DNA of 64,000 nt from Pseudomonas massiliensis (GTDB lineage Bacteria > Pseudomonadota > Gammaproteobacteria > Pseudomonadales > Pseudomonadaceae): the NCBI RefSeq assembly GCF_000826105.1, contig NZ_CCYK01000006.1:310001-374000 (forward strand). The letters are read 5' to 3'. The notes beneath the pieces are model-generated. The model was given only the letters and a program-made list of their open reading frames with translations. It was not told where the DNA came from and made no database searches. Numbering within the stretch: position 1 is the first letter of the stretch; each line of letters starts with the position of its first letter. Made by a program: the position numbers and the translations under genes. Positions 20,100 through 31,006 of the stretch are shown here, piece by piece.

Positions 20100-21974
20100 T
20101 CAGTACCGCTTCACCTCGGCCTTTTCCTGCAACAAGGCCCGATAGGCCGCGAAGTCCATCTGGCCCTGGCGAGACGCCAGCGCGCGACGGAAAGTCGCCT
20201 TTTCCTCGTCGGTCGGCGCGGCGCCTTCGTTCACCCCATTGAGGCGCAGTACTACCAGGCTACCGTCACGCAAGGCGACGCTAGCAAAGGTCGGCTTGCC
20301 CTTGTCCGCGGGCTTGGGCATCTGGAATACCGCATTGAGCACGGTAGGGTCGATGCCATCCTGGGTACGGTTGGCCGCTTCGACGGTTTTCCACGTCTGG
20401 CCGTTCTGTGGCGCGGTCGGGGCTGCCTTGCCATCACGCAGGCTAGCGACGAGCGCGTCACCCTGGGTTTTCACCGCTTCGGCCGCCCGCTCACGGGCCA
20501 GTTCCTGGCGAATGGGATTGGCTACCGCCTCCAGGGCCAGTTGGGTGGGCTTGCGGTGTTCCTTGACGCGAACCACCACCGTGGTGTCCGGATCCAGCTC
20601 GATAGCGCTGCTGTTGGCGCCCTCCTCGAGCACTTCCGGGCTGAAAGCCCCCTGGACCACCGCACGGTTGGCGGTGATGCCCTGTGGCCCGCCCTCGCGA
20701 CCGAAGGGTTCGGAAGTCTGTACGGTCAGGCCAAGGTCCTGGGCCGGCTGGCCAAGGTCGGACGCTTCGAAAGCGGAATCCTCCAGCTTCTTGCTGGCTT
20801 CCACATAGCGCTGCTCGACCTGACTGCTCTTGAGTTCCTGGGTGAGCCTGTCCTTCATGCTGGCGAAGGTCGGCACCTGCGGGGCTTCCACACCGAGCAG
20901 CTTGATCAGGTGGTAGCCGAACTGGGTGCGCACCGGCTGTGAGACTTCATCAGGCTTGAGTGCATAGAGCGCGCCCTCGAAGGCCTCGTCGTAGACACCC
21001 TTGCCAGCATAGCCCAGGTCACCGCCATTGGCAGCCGAACCGGGGTCCTGGGACGTTTCCTTGGCCACCTTGGCGAAGTCCTCGCCCTTGGCCAGGCGCT
21101 GCTGGATTTCGGTGATGCGCGCCTTCGCCTGCTCGTCACTGACCTTGTCATTGACCTCGACCAGGATATGGGCAGCGCGACGCTGCTCGGCCAGGTTGCC
21201 GATCGCTCTCTGATACTGGGCCTGGAGATCGGCATCGCTGACCTTGACCTGGTCGAAGAAGGCCGACTTCTTGAGCTCGATGTAGTCGATGACCACTTGG
21301 TCGGGACTCATGAACTCCTTGGCATGTGCATCGTAGTAAGCCTTCACGTCATCATCGCTGACCTTGATGGCGCTTGGGTCGGCCTTGAGCGTGAGGCTGG
21401 CGAAATCCCGGGTCTGCTTCGTGAGCTGCGCATAGGCGGACACCTGGTCGTCAGTGACGAAGCTGCTGGCAGCCAGGCCGGCGCGCATCTGCGTGATAAG
21501 CATTTCCTCTGCCAGCACCTGGCGGAATTGCAGGCGGGAGAAGCCTAGCTGACGGATGTACTGATCGAAACGTTCGGCGCTGAACTTACCGTCCTGCTGG
21601 AACTGAGGCGCGAGCAGTATCTGCTGGTCCACTGCTTGCTCGGAGAAGGCGAAGCCCGCGTCACGGGCACCCTGCAGAAGCAGCTTGCGGTCGACCAGGC
21701 CCTTGAGGGCAGCCTCGCGCAGCATCTTTTCATCGAGCAACGACGGGTCGAATTCCCGCCCCAATTGCTCCATCAACTGCCGGCGCTGCGTTTCCACGGC
21801 CTGACCCAGCTCGGCCTGGGTGATGGTGTCACCGTTGACCTTGGCGGCATCCTGGCTATGGCTGGTCGCGCGGAAGATCGCGTCGAACCCCGTCAATGCC
21901 ATGAGCACGACAATGACGCCGATGATCGTCTTGGCAATCCACCCTTGTGAATTGTCCCTGATGTTTTGAAGCAT
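20100..21974 (-). CDS. ppiD: Periplasmic folding chaperone PpiD (SurA N-terminal / parvulin)
   Basis: Inner-membrane-anchored periplasmic chaperone for outer-membrane proteins, 624 residues as in other gammaproteobacteria. One N-terminal membrane helix (about residues 14-34, IAKTIIGVIVVLMALTGFDAIF), then a SurA-like N-domain (KVNGDTITQAELGQAV) and a parvulin-like domain around residues 265-360 (RAAHILVEV..., GGDLGYAGKG, FGYHLIKLL). Enzymatic activity is usually lost in PpiD. It lies downstream of hupB in the conserved clpX-lon-hupB-ppiD order. Confidence 0.95.
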   Translation of the reverse strand: MLQNIRDNSQGWIAKTIIGVIVVLMALTGFDAIFRATSHSQDAAKVNGDTITQAELGQAVETQRRQLMEQLGREFDPSLLDEKMLREAALKGLVDRKLLLQGARDAGFAFSEQAVDQQILLAPQFQQDGKFSAERFDQYIRQLGFSRLQFRQVLAEEMLITQMRAGLAASSFVTDDQVSAYAQLTKQTRDFASLTLKADPSAIKVSDDDVKAYYDAHAKEFMSPDQVVIDYIELKKSAFFDQVKVSDADLQAQYQRAIGNLAEQRRAAHILVEVNDKVSDEQAKARITEIQQRLAKGEDFAKVAKETSQDPGSAANGGDLGYAGKGVYDEAFEGALYALKPDEVSQPVRTQFGYHLIKLLGVEAPQVPTFASMKDRLTQELKSSQVEQRYVEASKKLEDSAFEASDLGQPAQDLGLTVQTSEPFGREGGPQGITANRAVVQGAFSPEVLEEGANSSAIELDPDTTVVVRVKEHRKPTQLALEAVANPIRQELARERAAEAVKTQGDALVASLRDGKAAPTAPQNGQTWKTVEAANRTQDGIDPTVLNAVFQMPKPADKGKPTFASVALRDGSLVVLRLNGVNEGAAPTDEEKATFRRALASRQGQMDFAAYRALLQEKAEVKRY

Positions 21975-22025
21975 GCTTCCCCCAGCAACGGCCAGTTACC
22001 ACTCGACCGCCCAGAACTCCATATG

Positions 22026-22050
22026 AAAAAGGCGCATCCGAGGATGCGCC
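22026..22050 (-). terminator. Rho-independent terminator of hupB
   Basis: Minus strand: stem GGCGCATCC / GGATGCGCC followed by TTTTT. It lies 74 bases after the hupB stop and before ppiD. Confidence 0.85.
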
Positions 22051-22123
22051 TTCTCGTTACCTGCGCAACAACAGTGCTGATCGGGCGAGACCCCAGGTCA
22101 GGCCCGGCCCTGCCTGACGCCGG

Positions 22124-22396
22124 TCAGTTGACCGCGTCCTTGAGGTTCTTGCCCGGCTTGAAGCCAGGGATTTTCGCCGCGCTGATCTTGATGGCCTTGC
22201 CAGTCTGGGGGTTGCGCCCGGTACGCTCGGCGCGCTCCTTGACCTGGAAGGTACCGAACCCTACCAGCACCACGGGATCGCCATTCTTCAGAGCGCCAGT
22301 GACGGACTCGATCACAGCGTCCAGTGCGCGACCTGCAACGGCTTTCGGGATATCCGCGGATGCGGCGATGGCATCGATCAGTTCCGACTTGTTCAA
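22124..22396 (-). CDS. hupB: DNA-binding protein HU-beta
   Basis: Nucleoid protein, 90 residues, full length. The DNA-binding arm [12 protein letters not shown] with its intercalating proline is present, as is the [18 protein letters not shown] signature. The start codon is TTG (22396), preceded by AGGGGA at an optimal distance; no ATG fits the conserved [12 protein letters not shown]-terminus. It follows lon in the conserved protease block, separated by the lon terminator. Confidence 0.97.
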   Translation of the reverse strand: MNKSELIDAIAASADIPKAVAGRALDAVIESVTGALKNGDPVVLVGFGTFQVKERAERTGRNPQTGKAIKISAAKIPGFKPGKNLKDAVN

Positions 22397-22445
22397 TCTA
22401 AGTCCCCTTATGTCTGTCTATTTTGGTTATTTCTGAATAATTCTT

Positions 22446-22471
22446 CCGGGTCTCGTACCAACGAGACCCGG
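22446..22471. other. Perfect 11-bp hairpin in the lon-hupB interval
   Basis: CCGGGTCTCGT / ACGAGACCCGG with a 4-base loop (ACCA). No T-run follows on either strand, so it is not a standard terminator. It lies 50 bases upstream of the hupB start and may act as a leader structure or an operator. Confidence 0.5.
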
Positions 22472-22502
22472 GCTGAAACGGGTGCCGGACACGCCGCCGA
22501 CC

Positions 22503-22527
22503 AAAAAGAGCCGTTGACCCCAACGGC
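22503..22527 (-). terminator. Rho-independent terminator of lon
   Basis: Minus strand: stem GCCGTTG / CAACGGC (22527-22521 with 22516-22510), 4-base loop, then TCTTTTTGG. It follows the lon stop codon by about 90 bases. Confidence 0.8.
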
Positions 22528-22617
22528 CCGGAATCCTGTCAATGAGCCTCACCCCACGAGTGGCCAACACGGCTTCCTGGAGTGGGCCAGCGAGCTTACC
22601 GCAATCCTGTACAAGCC

Positions 22618-25014
<2,397 letters not shown>

Positions 25015-25071
25015 GGTTTCGCCTCTTCAGCGGCCTGGCGCCGCTCACAGATGAAATAAGCCTGAGGCTAA

Positions 25072-25099
25072 TCTTGGGGTAGCCTCGGAAAAAAACAAG
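25072..25099 (-). promoter_or_regulatory. Probable sigma-32 type promoter of lon
   Basis: Minus strand: CTTGTTT (25099-25093), 13 bases, CCCCAAGA (25079-25072). The -10-like box matches the sigma-32 core CCCCA and the spacing equals that of the htpG promoter; the -35-like box has CTTG but not the following AAA. lon is a heat-shock gene in E. coli. Confidence 0.5.
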
Positions 25100-25112
25100 C
25101 AGAGTGCCTGAA

Positions 25113-25140
25113 CAAAGAAAGGGCCCGAAGGCCCTTTCTG
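25113..25140 (-). terminator. Rho-independent terminator of clpX
   Basis: Minus strand: AGAAAGGGCC, loop TTCG, GGCCCTTTCT, then TTG. Stem of 10 bp with an extra-stable UUCG loop, 36 bases after the clpX stop. Confidence 0.82.
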
Positions 25141-25175
25141 CTATCGCTCAGCCTCAATTAGCCGGCAATGCGCAA

Positions 25176-26459
25176 TCACGCATCGGGTGCTGCCTTGGCA
25201 GGCGGCTCGCTGTTCTCGTAGATGAGCAGGGGTTTGGATGTTCCCTCGATCACGCTTTCGTCGATCACCACCTTGCTGACGTCCTTCTGGGAAGGTATTT
25301 CGTACATGGTGTCGAGCAACACGCCTTCGAGGATGGAGCGCAACCCACGAGCGCCCGTCTTGCGTTCCAGCGCCTTGCGGGCGACCGACTTGAGGGCCTC
25401 GCTGCGGAATTCCAGATCCACGCCTTCCATTTCGAACAGCTTGCCATACTGCTTGGACAGCGCATTCTTCGGCTCGGTCAGGATTTGTACCAGGGCCGCC
25501 TCGTCGAGCTCGTCCAGGGTAGCCAAAACCGGTAAGCGGCCGACGAATTCCGGGATCAGCCCGAATTTCACCAGGTCGTCCGGCTCTACCTCGCGCAGGG
25601 ATTCGCCCACTTTCTTGCCTTCCTCGCGGCTGCGTACTTCCGCGTTGAAGCCAATGCCGCCCTTGGTGGAGCGGTTCTGGATGACCTTTTCAAGACCGGA
25701 GAAGGCGCCACCACAGATGAAGAGAATGTTGCGCGTGTCCACCTGCAGGAACTCCTGCTGGGGATGCTTGCGGCCACCCTGAGGCGGAACCGAGGCAACG
25801 GTACCTTCGATCAGCTTGAGCAAAGCCTGCTGCACACCCTCGCCCGAAACATCTCGGGTAATGGATGGGTTGTCGGACTTGCGGGAAATCTTGTCGATCT
25901 CGTCGATGTAGACGATACCCATCTGGGCTTTCTCGACATCGTAGTCGCACTTCTGCAACAACTTCTGAATGATGTTCTCAACGTCCTCGCCCACATACCC
26001 CGCCTCGGTCAGCGTGGTGGCGTCGGCGATGGTGAAAGGCACGTTCAGCAGGCGGGCAAGGGTTTCGGCGAGCAGGGTCTTGCCTGAGCCGGTAGGCCCG
26101 ATGAGCAGGATGTTGCTCTTGCCCAGCTCGACATCGTCGTTCTTCTTGTCGCGCTGGTTCAACCGCTTGTAGTGGTTGTACACAGCGACCGCAAGGACCT
26201 TCTTGGCACGCTGCTGACCAATGACGTACTGGTCCAGGATGCCACTGATTTCCTTGGGTGACGGCAACTTGTGAGCGCTGCTTTCGGCCTGTGCCTCTTG
26301 CACCTCCTCGCGGATGATGTCGTTGCACAGGTCGACGCACTCGTCACAGATGAAGACAGAGGGGCCGGCAATCAATTTGCGTACTTCATGCTGGCTTTTG
26401 CCGCAGAAGGAGCAATAGAGCAGTTTGCCGTTGTCCTCGCCGTTGCGGGTGTCAGTCAT
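25176..26459 (-). CDS. clpX: ATP-dependent Clp protease ATP-binding subunit ClpX
   Basis: AAA+ unfoldase that delivers substrates to ClpP, 427 residues. N-terminal zinc-binding domain with Cys16, Cys19, Cys38 and Cys41 (CSFC, CDEC), Walker A GPTGSGKT, Walker [12 protein letters not shown], the pore loop GYVGEDV and the ClpP-contacting IGF-type loop at [13 protein letters not shown] are all visible. Start at 26459 gives [20 protein letters not shown]; an upstream in-frame start lacks support. It follows clpP by 106 bases, with a possible extra sigma-32 promoter between. Confidence 0.98.
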   Translation of the reverse strand: MTDTRNGEDNGKLLYCSFCGKSQHEVRKLIAGPSVFICDECVDLCNDIIREEVQEAQAESSAHKLPSPKEISGILDQYVIGQQRAKKVLAVAVYNHYKRLNQRDKKNDDVELGKSNILLIGPTGSGKTLLAETLARLLNVPFTIADATTLTEAGYVGEDVENIIQKLLQKCDYDVEKAQMGIVYIDEIDKISRKSDNPSITRDVSGEGVQQALLKLIEGTVASVPPQGGRKHPQQEFLQVDTRNILFICGGAFSGLEKVIQNRSTKGGIGFNAEVRSREEGKKVGESLREVEPDDLVKFGLIPEFVGRLPVLATLDELDEAALVQILTEPKNALSKQYGKLFEMEGVDLEFRSEALKSVARKALERKTGARGLRSILEGVLLDTMYEIPSQKDVSKVVIDESVIEGTSKPLLIYENSEPPAKAAPDA

Positions 26460-26492
26460 TCGATCTATCCAATCCTGTAGGCTTGAAACACA

Positions 26493-26521
26493 AGATGAAG
26501 GCAATTGCAGGCTTTTTCAAG
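26493..26521 (-). promoter_or_regulatory. Possible sigma-32 promoter upstream of clpX
   Basis: Minus strand: CTTGAAA (26521-26515), a perfect -35-type box, then 14 bases and CTTCATCT (26500-26493), a partial match to CCCCATNT. It would allow heat-inducible clpX transcription apart from clpP. Confidence 0.4.
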
Positions 26522-26565
26522 CCCGCGGACGGCGGGAGAATCCCGCCGCACAGGATTCACGCCTA

Positions 26566-27204
26566 TTACGCCGGCATCTGCCGCTTGTCGAGCACCGAAT
26601 CCACCAGACCATACTCGGCAGCGCGAGCCGCGCTCATGAAGTTGTCGCGGTTGGTGTCCTGCTCGATGGTCTCGATACTCTGACCCGTGTGGAAAGCCAG
26701 CAGTTCGTTCAGTCGCGCGCGGATCGAGAGGATCTCCCGGGCATGGATGTCGATATCCGACGCCTGGCCCTGGAAGCCGCCCAAGGGCTGGTGGATCATC
26801 ATCCGCGAGTTGGGCAGGCAGTAACGCTTGCCCTTGGCCCCGCCGGCGAGCAGGAAGGCGCCCATGCTGCAGGCCTGGCCGATGCAGATGGTGGAGACAT
26901 CCGGCTTGATGAACTGCATGGTGTCGTAGATGGACATGCCCGCAGTCACCGAGCCGCCTGGAGAGTTGATGTAAAGGTGGATGTCCTTGTCAGGATTCTC
27001 CGCTTCCAGGAACAGCAGCTGCGCCGCTACCAGGTTGGCCATGTAGTCTTCGACCGGGCCGATCAGGAAAATCACTCGCTCCTTGAGCAGGCGTGAGTAG
27101 ATGTCATAGGCGCGTTCGCCGCGCGCGGACTGCTCGATAACCATCGGGACCAGGCCACCAGCGGCCTGGATGTCAGAGCTCTGAATATAAGAATTGCGGG
27201 ACAT
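26566..27204 (-). CDS. clpP: ATP-dependent Clp protease proteolytic subunit ClpP
   Basis: Serine peptidase forming the tetradecameric Clp chamber, 212 residues. Catalytic Ser113 is in [11 protein letters not shown], His138 in MMIHQPLGG, and the acid lies further on in the helix ending at LNELLAF to DRDNFMSA. The N-terminal part ([20 protein letters not shown]) precedes the mature start and is typical of the propeptide region. Start chosen at 27204 (GGGAG upstream). It follows tig by 88 bases in the conserved tig-clpP-clpX order. Confidence 0.97.
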   Translation of the reverse strand: MSRNSYIQSSDIQAAGGLVPMVIEQSARGERAYDIYSRLLKERVIFLIGPVEDYMANLVAAQLLFLEAENPDKDIHLYINSPGGSVTAGMSIYDTMQFIKPDVSTICIGQACSMGAFLLAGGAKGKRYCLPNSRMMIHQPLGGFQGQASDIDIHAREILSIRARLNELLAFHTGQSIETIEQDTNRDNFMSAARAAEYGLVDSVLDKRQMPA

Positions 27205-27242
27205 GCCTGCACTCACTCCCAATTAGTCATGCCTTAGATACG

Positions 27243-27270
27243 CATAAGCCAGCGCGAAGGCTGGCTTATG
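27243..27270. other. Strong hairpin between tig and clpP
   Basis: CATAAGCCAGC / GCTGGCTTATG, 11 bp with a 6-base loop. The T-run (GTTTTT) follows on the plus strand, whereas both flanking genes are on the minus strand, where no T-run follows. It may be a processing or attenuation structure in the tig-clpP transcript. Confidence 0.55.
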
Positions 27271-27292
27271 GTTTTTCCGAAGCGGGGCCGGT

Positions 27293-28606
27293 TTACGCGG
27301 CTTCAGGCGCCGCCTGGGCCGGCTTTACCGCTTCTTCGTACGAGACCGCTTTATCAGTCACACTAGCTTTCTGCAGGACAGTATCCACAACTTGCTCTTC
27401 CAGCACAACCGAACGGACTTCGTTCATCTGCTGGTCGTTCTTGTAGTACCAGCTCACGACCTGCTCCGGCTCCTGGTAGGCCGAGGCCATTTCCTGGATC
27501 AGCTCACGCACGCGAGCGTCGTCCGGCTTGAGTTCGAACTGCTTGACCACTTCGGCGACGATCAGGCCCAGAACCACGCGACGCTTGGCTTGTTCTTCGA
27601 ACAGCTCGGCCGGCAGCTGGTCAGGCTTGATGTTGCCACCGAACTGCTGGACGGCCTGGACGCGCAGGCGGTCCACTTCGTTGGCCAGCAGGGCCTTCGG
27701 CGCTTCGATGGGGTTGCTGGCCAGCAGGCCGTCCATGACCTGGTTCTTGACCTTGGCCTTGATCGCCTGGCGCAGCTCGCGCTCCATGTTCTTGCGCACT
27801 TCGGCGCGGAAGCCTTCCAGGCCGCCTTCCTTGATGCCGAACTGGGCGAAGAATTCGTCGTTCAGCTCAGGCAGGGTAGGCGCGGAAACGCTGTTGACCT
27901 TGACGCTGAACTCGGCGGCCTTGCCGGCCAGGTCCAGGTTCTGGTAGTCCTCGGGGAAGGTCACGTTCAGCACGCGCTCTTCACCGGCCTTGGCGCCGAC
28001 CAGGCCGTCTTCGAAGCCGGGGATCATGCGCCCCGAGCCCAGCACCAGCTGGGTACCGGTGGCCGAGCCGCCCGCGAAGGCTTCGCCGTCGATCTTGCCG
28101 GCGAAATCGATGTTGAGCTGGTCTTCGTTCTGCGCTTCGCGCTCCGCGACTTCGTAGCGCACGTTCTGCTTGCGCAGGATGTCGAGCATGTTATCCACGT
28201 CGGCGTCGGTCACCTCGGCGCTCTGGCGCTCGACGGCGATGGATTCGAAGCCGGCCACGGAGAATTCGGGGAACACTTCGAAGGTAGCGACGTATTCCAG
28301 GTCCTTGCCCTTTTCGAACACCTTGGGCTCGACGGAAGGCTGGCCGGCGGGATTGAGCTTCTGCTCCATCACGGCTTCGTAGAAGGTCGCCTGGATCAGG
28401 TCGCCCAGGGCTTCCTGACGCGCGGCGGCTTCGTAACGCTGGCGGATCACGCTCATTGGCACCTTGCCAGGACGGAAGCCAGGCACCTTGGCCCGACGGG
28501 CAGTCTGCTGCAGACGCTTGTTGACTTCGGTCTCGATGCGCTCGGCGGGCACGCCGATGGTCATGCGGCGTTCGAGCGCCGAAGTGTTTTCAACAGAAAC
28601 TTGCAT
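27293..28606 (-). CDS. tig: Trigger factor
   Basis: Ribosome-associated chaperone and prolyl isomerase, 437 residues. The ribosome-binding signature is present in the N-domain ([16 protein letters not shown]), followed by the FKBP-type PPIase domain ([44 protein letters not shown] stretch) and the helical C-domain. Start at 28606 has GAGGAA 8 bases upstream. The C-terminus ends in an Ala/Pro-rich tail. Head gene of the tig-clpP-clpX block with its own promoter at 28667-28695. Confidence 0.97.
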   Translation of the reverse strand: MQVSVENTSALERRMTIGVPAERIETEVNKRLQQTARRAKVPGFRPGKVPMSVIRQRYEAAARQEALGDLIQATFYEAVMEQKLNPAGQPSVEPKVFEKGKDLEYVATFEVFPEFSVAGFESIAVERQSAEVTDADVDNMLDILRKQNVRYEVAEREAQNEDQLNIDFAGKIDGEAFAGGSATGTQLVLGSGRMIPGFEDGLVGAKAGEERVLNVTFPEDYQNLDLAGKAAEFSVKVNSVSAPTLPELNDEFFAQFGIKEGGLEGFRAEVRKNMERELRQAIKAKVKNQVMDGLLASNPIEAPKALLANEVDRLRVQAVQQFGGNIKPDQLPAELFEEQAKRRVVLGLIVAEVVKQFELKPDDARVRELIQEMASAYQEPEQVVSWYYKNDQQMNEVRSVVLEEQVVDTVLQKASVTDKAVSYEEAVKPAQAAPEAA

Positions 28607-28666
28607 GGATATTCCTCGTTGCACAGACGATAGCCGGCGATTCCCGACTCCAGATCAAGGGCAAGC

Positions 28667-28695
28667 ATTCTAGTGATTCGATTGGCAGAAGTCAC
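28667..28695 (-). promoter_or_regulatory. Sigma-70 promoter of tig
   Basis: Minus strand: GTGACT (28695-28690), 17 bases, TAGAAT (28672-28667). Four of six and five of six matches with ideal spacing, about 60 bases before the tig start. Confidence 0.55.
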
Positions 28696-28883
28696 GCCAC
28701 CCGAACGGCGGCGAAAGGCGAAGCCACCACCGGGCCGGGCGGCAGCGTTTGACGCCCCAGGCCAGAGCGATCCAACCATCACCGCCGTTAGGCGAGCCTG
28801 GACTGCAACTGGTACGCTAGGGCGTCACCTTATTTCTGGAGTGCCTGGTCATCGCCTCGGACATCTCACCCGCCCTCGCCGCC

Positions 28884-29417
28884 TTGCGCGACGCTACCCG
28901 GGATCTGCACGCCGCCCTGGATGCCGCTTCACCGCTGACCACGCCGGGTTTCGACGGCGAGGCCTACCTGGCCTATGCCCGACGTGTGCTGGGCTGGATG
29001 CGCCCAGTGGAACGGCACCTCCAGGCAGCCGGCCTGCCTTGGCCCGCCGACCTGCACATGGATGCGCGCGCAAGCAAAAGCGGGTGGTTGCTCGAGGACC
29101 TGGGCGTCGACGCAAGCCCGCCAGACTGCCCTTACACACCCCGACCGCAAGACCTGGCCGGAGCCTACGGCCTGGCTTACGTCTGCGAGGGCGCAACCCT
29201 GGGGGGCGCCTACCTTTACAAGCGCCTTTCCCCTGCCCTGGCGCCGATGCCGCTGCGCTGGCTGCGAGGTTATGGCGCGCAGACCGGCCCGCTCTGGAAG
29301 ACATTCCTGGCGCACCTGGCCACGGACGTGACCACGCCTGAAGCGATCGACACCGCGGCCCAGGCCGCTCGCGCAGGATTTCAGACATTCGAGCGATGGA
29401 TGCGCGACATCCACTAG
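28884..29417 (+). CDS. Biliverdin-producing heme oxygenase-like protein (BphO type)
   Basis: Heme oxygenase fold protein, at least 177 residues. The proximal heme histidine is in TRDLHAALD near the start, and YVCEGATLGGAYLYKRL matches the distal-helix region with its glycine pair. Family members open heme to biliverdin, either for iron or as chromophore supply to a bacteriophytochrome; no phytochrome gene is adjacent. The start is uncertain: 28884 is a TTG with no ribosome binding site, whereas the conserved frame continues upstream (SDISPALAAL) to about 28845, where TGGAG precedes but only CTG or GTC codons are available. Stands alone between tig and the HepT/MntA pair. Confidence 0.72.
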   Translation: MRDATRDLHAALDAASPLTTPGFDGEAYLAYARRVLGWMRPVERHLQAAGLPWPADLHMDARASKSGWLLEDLGVDASPPDCPYTPRPQDLAGAYGLAYVCEGATLGGAYLYKRLSPALAPMPLRWLRGYGAQTGPLWKTFLAHLATDVTTPEAIDTAAQAARAGFQTFERWMRDIH

Positions 29418-29440
29418 CCGGCCGGCTACAAAATGGCGCC

Positions 29441-29875
29441 TCAGGTGATAGGGCCAGCCTGCTGGACGTCTCGCCGCAGGATGGCCGAACTGAAGGCAAT
29501 CATGTCGTCGAGGTTGCTGGTGATGATCGAGACAAGGATGGGGATATGCATGGCCTGGTAATCATGGACAGCGATATTGCGAAAACCGACCATGGCCTTC
29601 ATCGAAGAGGCTAGACCGGCACTCAACCAGCCGCCTCGGTGCAACAACTCGAAAACATCTCGGGAACTCTGCGGCACACCGAGCCTTTCTCGCCGCACCA
29701 AGTGCTGCCCCATATCCAAGGCGGCCTCGCAGGCTCGCTGGACGTTCAGAATGGCAGCGTCTTGTCGCGTATAGTCCGACAGAAAGTCCTTCGCCCCTTT
29801 GGCATACTCTTCCCGGGCTCTGCCAACGCATCGCTCGATGGTCGCCGCCTTGTTAACGAGCACGTCATCGATCAT
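29441..29875 (-). CDS. hepT: HepT-like ribonuclease toxin (type VII toxin-antitoxin, DUF86)
   Basis: All-helical HEPN-domain protein, 144 residues. The HEPN catalytic motif R-x4-H-x-Y is intact: Arg99, His104, Tyr106 in RNIAVHDY. In characterised HepT-MntA pairs HepT is an RNase and its tyrosine is AMPylated by MntA, which neutralises it. AGGAG lies 7 bases before the ATG at 29875, and the start overlaps the end of mntA by 11 bases, giving translational coupling antitoxin then toxin. Sits 3' of a tRNA cluster. Confidence 0.86.
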   Translation of the reverse strand: MIDDVLVNKAATIERCVGRAREEYAKGAKDFLSDYTRQDAAILNVQRACEAALDMGQHLVRRERLGVPQSSRDVFELLHRGGWLSAGLASSMKAMVGFRNIAVHDYQAMHIPILVSIITSNLDDMIAFSSAILRRDVQQAGPIT

Positions 29876-30260
29876 GGATAACTCCTGTTTTACCGATATC
29901 TTCCAGCAACCTGGCTCGGGCAGTATCGAGCTCCGTCTTTTCCTGGAGAATGAAAGCTTCGTAAAGCCCAGCTTCCACTCCACCTGCCCATAATCGCTTT
30001 CCTTGCGTGATGATCTGGTACTGCATTACGGTGCTGGCTTGGCGCAGATCAAGAAGGTCGACGGGACAGCCAGTGATATCAGCCAACTCGCCAGACAACG
30101 CCCACAATCGCAATGGCTCGAGCTTGCCCTGGATCAGGACGGCGAGATCAACGTCACTTGCAGGCCCAGCGGTTCCATTGGCGTGGCTACCGAAGAGATA
30201 GATCGCCATCAGCCCTTCGAGACTGGCTTGCAGGTACCGCTCAACATCATCCAGCCACAT
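29865..30260 (-). CDS. mntA: MntA-like nucleotidyltransferase antitoxin
   Basis: Minimal nucleotidyltransferase, 131 residues. The motif G-S-x10-D-x-D is exact: Gly24, Ser25, Asp36, Asp38, with the third acidic residue in CPVDLLDL (Asp68 or Asp71). In this family MntA transfers AMP units to the HepT tyrosine. It is the upstream gene of the pair, 118 bases after the tRNA-Leu 3' end and separated from it by a terminator, so it needs its own promoter, which was not identified. Confidence 0.86.
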   Translation of the reverse strand: MWLDDVERYLQASLEGLMAIYLFGSHANGTAGPASDVDLAVLIQGKLEPLRLWALSGELADITGCPVDLLDLRQASTVMQYQIITQGKRLWAGGVEAGLYEAFILQEKTELDTARARLLEDIGKTGVIHDR

Positions 30261-30343
30261 ACCCCCTCCTCAGCCCTATTGCGACCCTGGTAGGTCTCTG
30301 GCCGCTGACGTGGGAGAAATATTGGAAGGAGCTACTGGAAAAG

Positions 30344-30370
30344 AAAAAGCCGCCCCAGGGGCGGCTTTTT
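30344..30370. terminator. Terminator after the tRNA cluster
   Basis: AAAAA, stem GCCGCC...GGCGGC with CC/GG inner pairs, TTTTT (30344-30370). Symmetric, so usable in both directions; it lies 9 bases beyond the tRNA-Leu 3' end on the minus strand. Confidence 0.85.
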
Positions 30371-30378
30371 CTACTAAG

Positions 30379-30463
30379 TGGTGCGGACGAAGAGACTCGA
30401 ACTCTTACAGCTTGCGCCGCTGGAACCTAAATCCAGTGTGTCTACCAATTTCACCACGTCCGC
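30379..30463 (-). tRNA. tRNA-Leu (anticodon UAG)
   Basis: 85 bases including encoded CCA. Acceptor GCGGACG pairs with CGTCCGC, the anticodon loop reads TTTAGGT with TAG, the T-arm is GAGTTCGAGTC-type, and the long variable arm (class II) confirms leucine. Confidence 0.95.
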
Positions 30464-30518
30464 TTGAAGCTATTAAAGCAAATGCGCCAGACTTTCGTAA
30501 GGCGCCTTTCCACGAATA

Positions 30519-30594
30519 TGGGGTGGACGATGGGAATCGAACCCACGACAACTGGAATCACAATCCAGCGCTCTACCAACTGAGCTACGCCCAC
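30519..30594 (-). tRNA. tRNA-His (anticodon GUG)
   Basis: 76 bases with encoded CCA. Acceptor GTGGGCG, D-arm GCTCAGTTGGTAGAGC, anticodon loop TTGTGAT with GTG, and a G at the -1 position (30595) as needed for histidine tRNA. Confidence 0.95.
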
Positions 30595-30640
30595 CATATT
30601 GCATCACTTGCCCAACCAAGCGAGTCCCAACGCAGCCTAA

Positions 30641-30717
30641 TGGCGCGCCCGGCAGGACTCGAACCTGCGACCATCCGCTTAGAAGGCGGATGCTCTATCC
30701 AGCTGAGCTACGGGCGC
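30641..30717 (-). tRNA. tRNA-Arg (anticodon UCU)
   Basis: 77 bases with encoded CCA. Acceptor GCGCCCG, D-arm GCTCAGCTGGATAGAGC, anticodon loop CTTCTAA with TCT, T-loop GTTCGAGTC. First gene of the Arg-His-Leu tRNA operon. Confidence 0.95.
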
Positions 30718-30845
30718 TCGGTATTCAACTTCAGGGCTGAAGTGAAAAAGCCGCCACCACCAACTGCCTGCCAACTTCATGAAACAAAACAGGTTTTAGC
30801 GGTCACTTGCGCCAGCGTTTAGGCCCTGCCCGACAAGTGCGACGA

Positions 30846-30874
30846 ATCTTATAGATGGCCCTGAAGGGCGTCAA
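30846..30874 (-). promoter_or_regulatory. Sigma-70 promoter of the tRNA operon
   Basis: Minus strand: TTGACG (30874-30869), 17 bases, TAAGAT (30851-30846), then a GC-rich stretch as in stringently controlled stable-RNA promoters. About 130 bases before tRNA-Arg. Confidence 0.65.
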
Positions 30875-30937
30875 CTCTTTTTTCGAAAAAAATTCATGGA
30901 TTTAAAGGGCTTAGCGTTTTCTCCGCTTGCCGCGCCT

Positions 30938-30965
30938 TTGACCTGGCCGCCCACCGTGCGAGAAT
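30938..30965 (+). promoter_or_regulatory. Probable sigma-70 promoter of folD
   Basis: TTGACC (30938-30943), 16 bases, GAGAAT (30960-30965), 41 bases before the folD start codon. Confidence 0.5.
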
Positions 30966-31006
30966 ACGAGCACCTTTTTCTCACCTTCCATGGTTTATCG
31001 CGCGTC

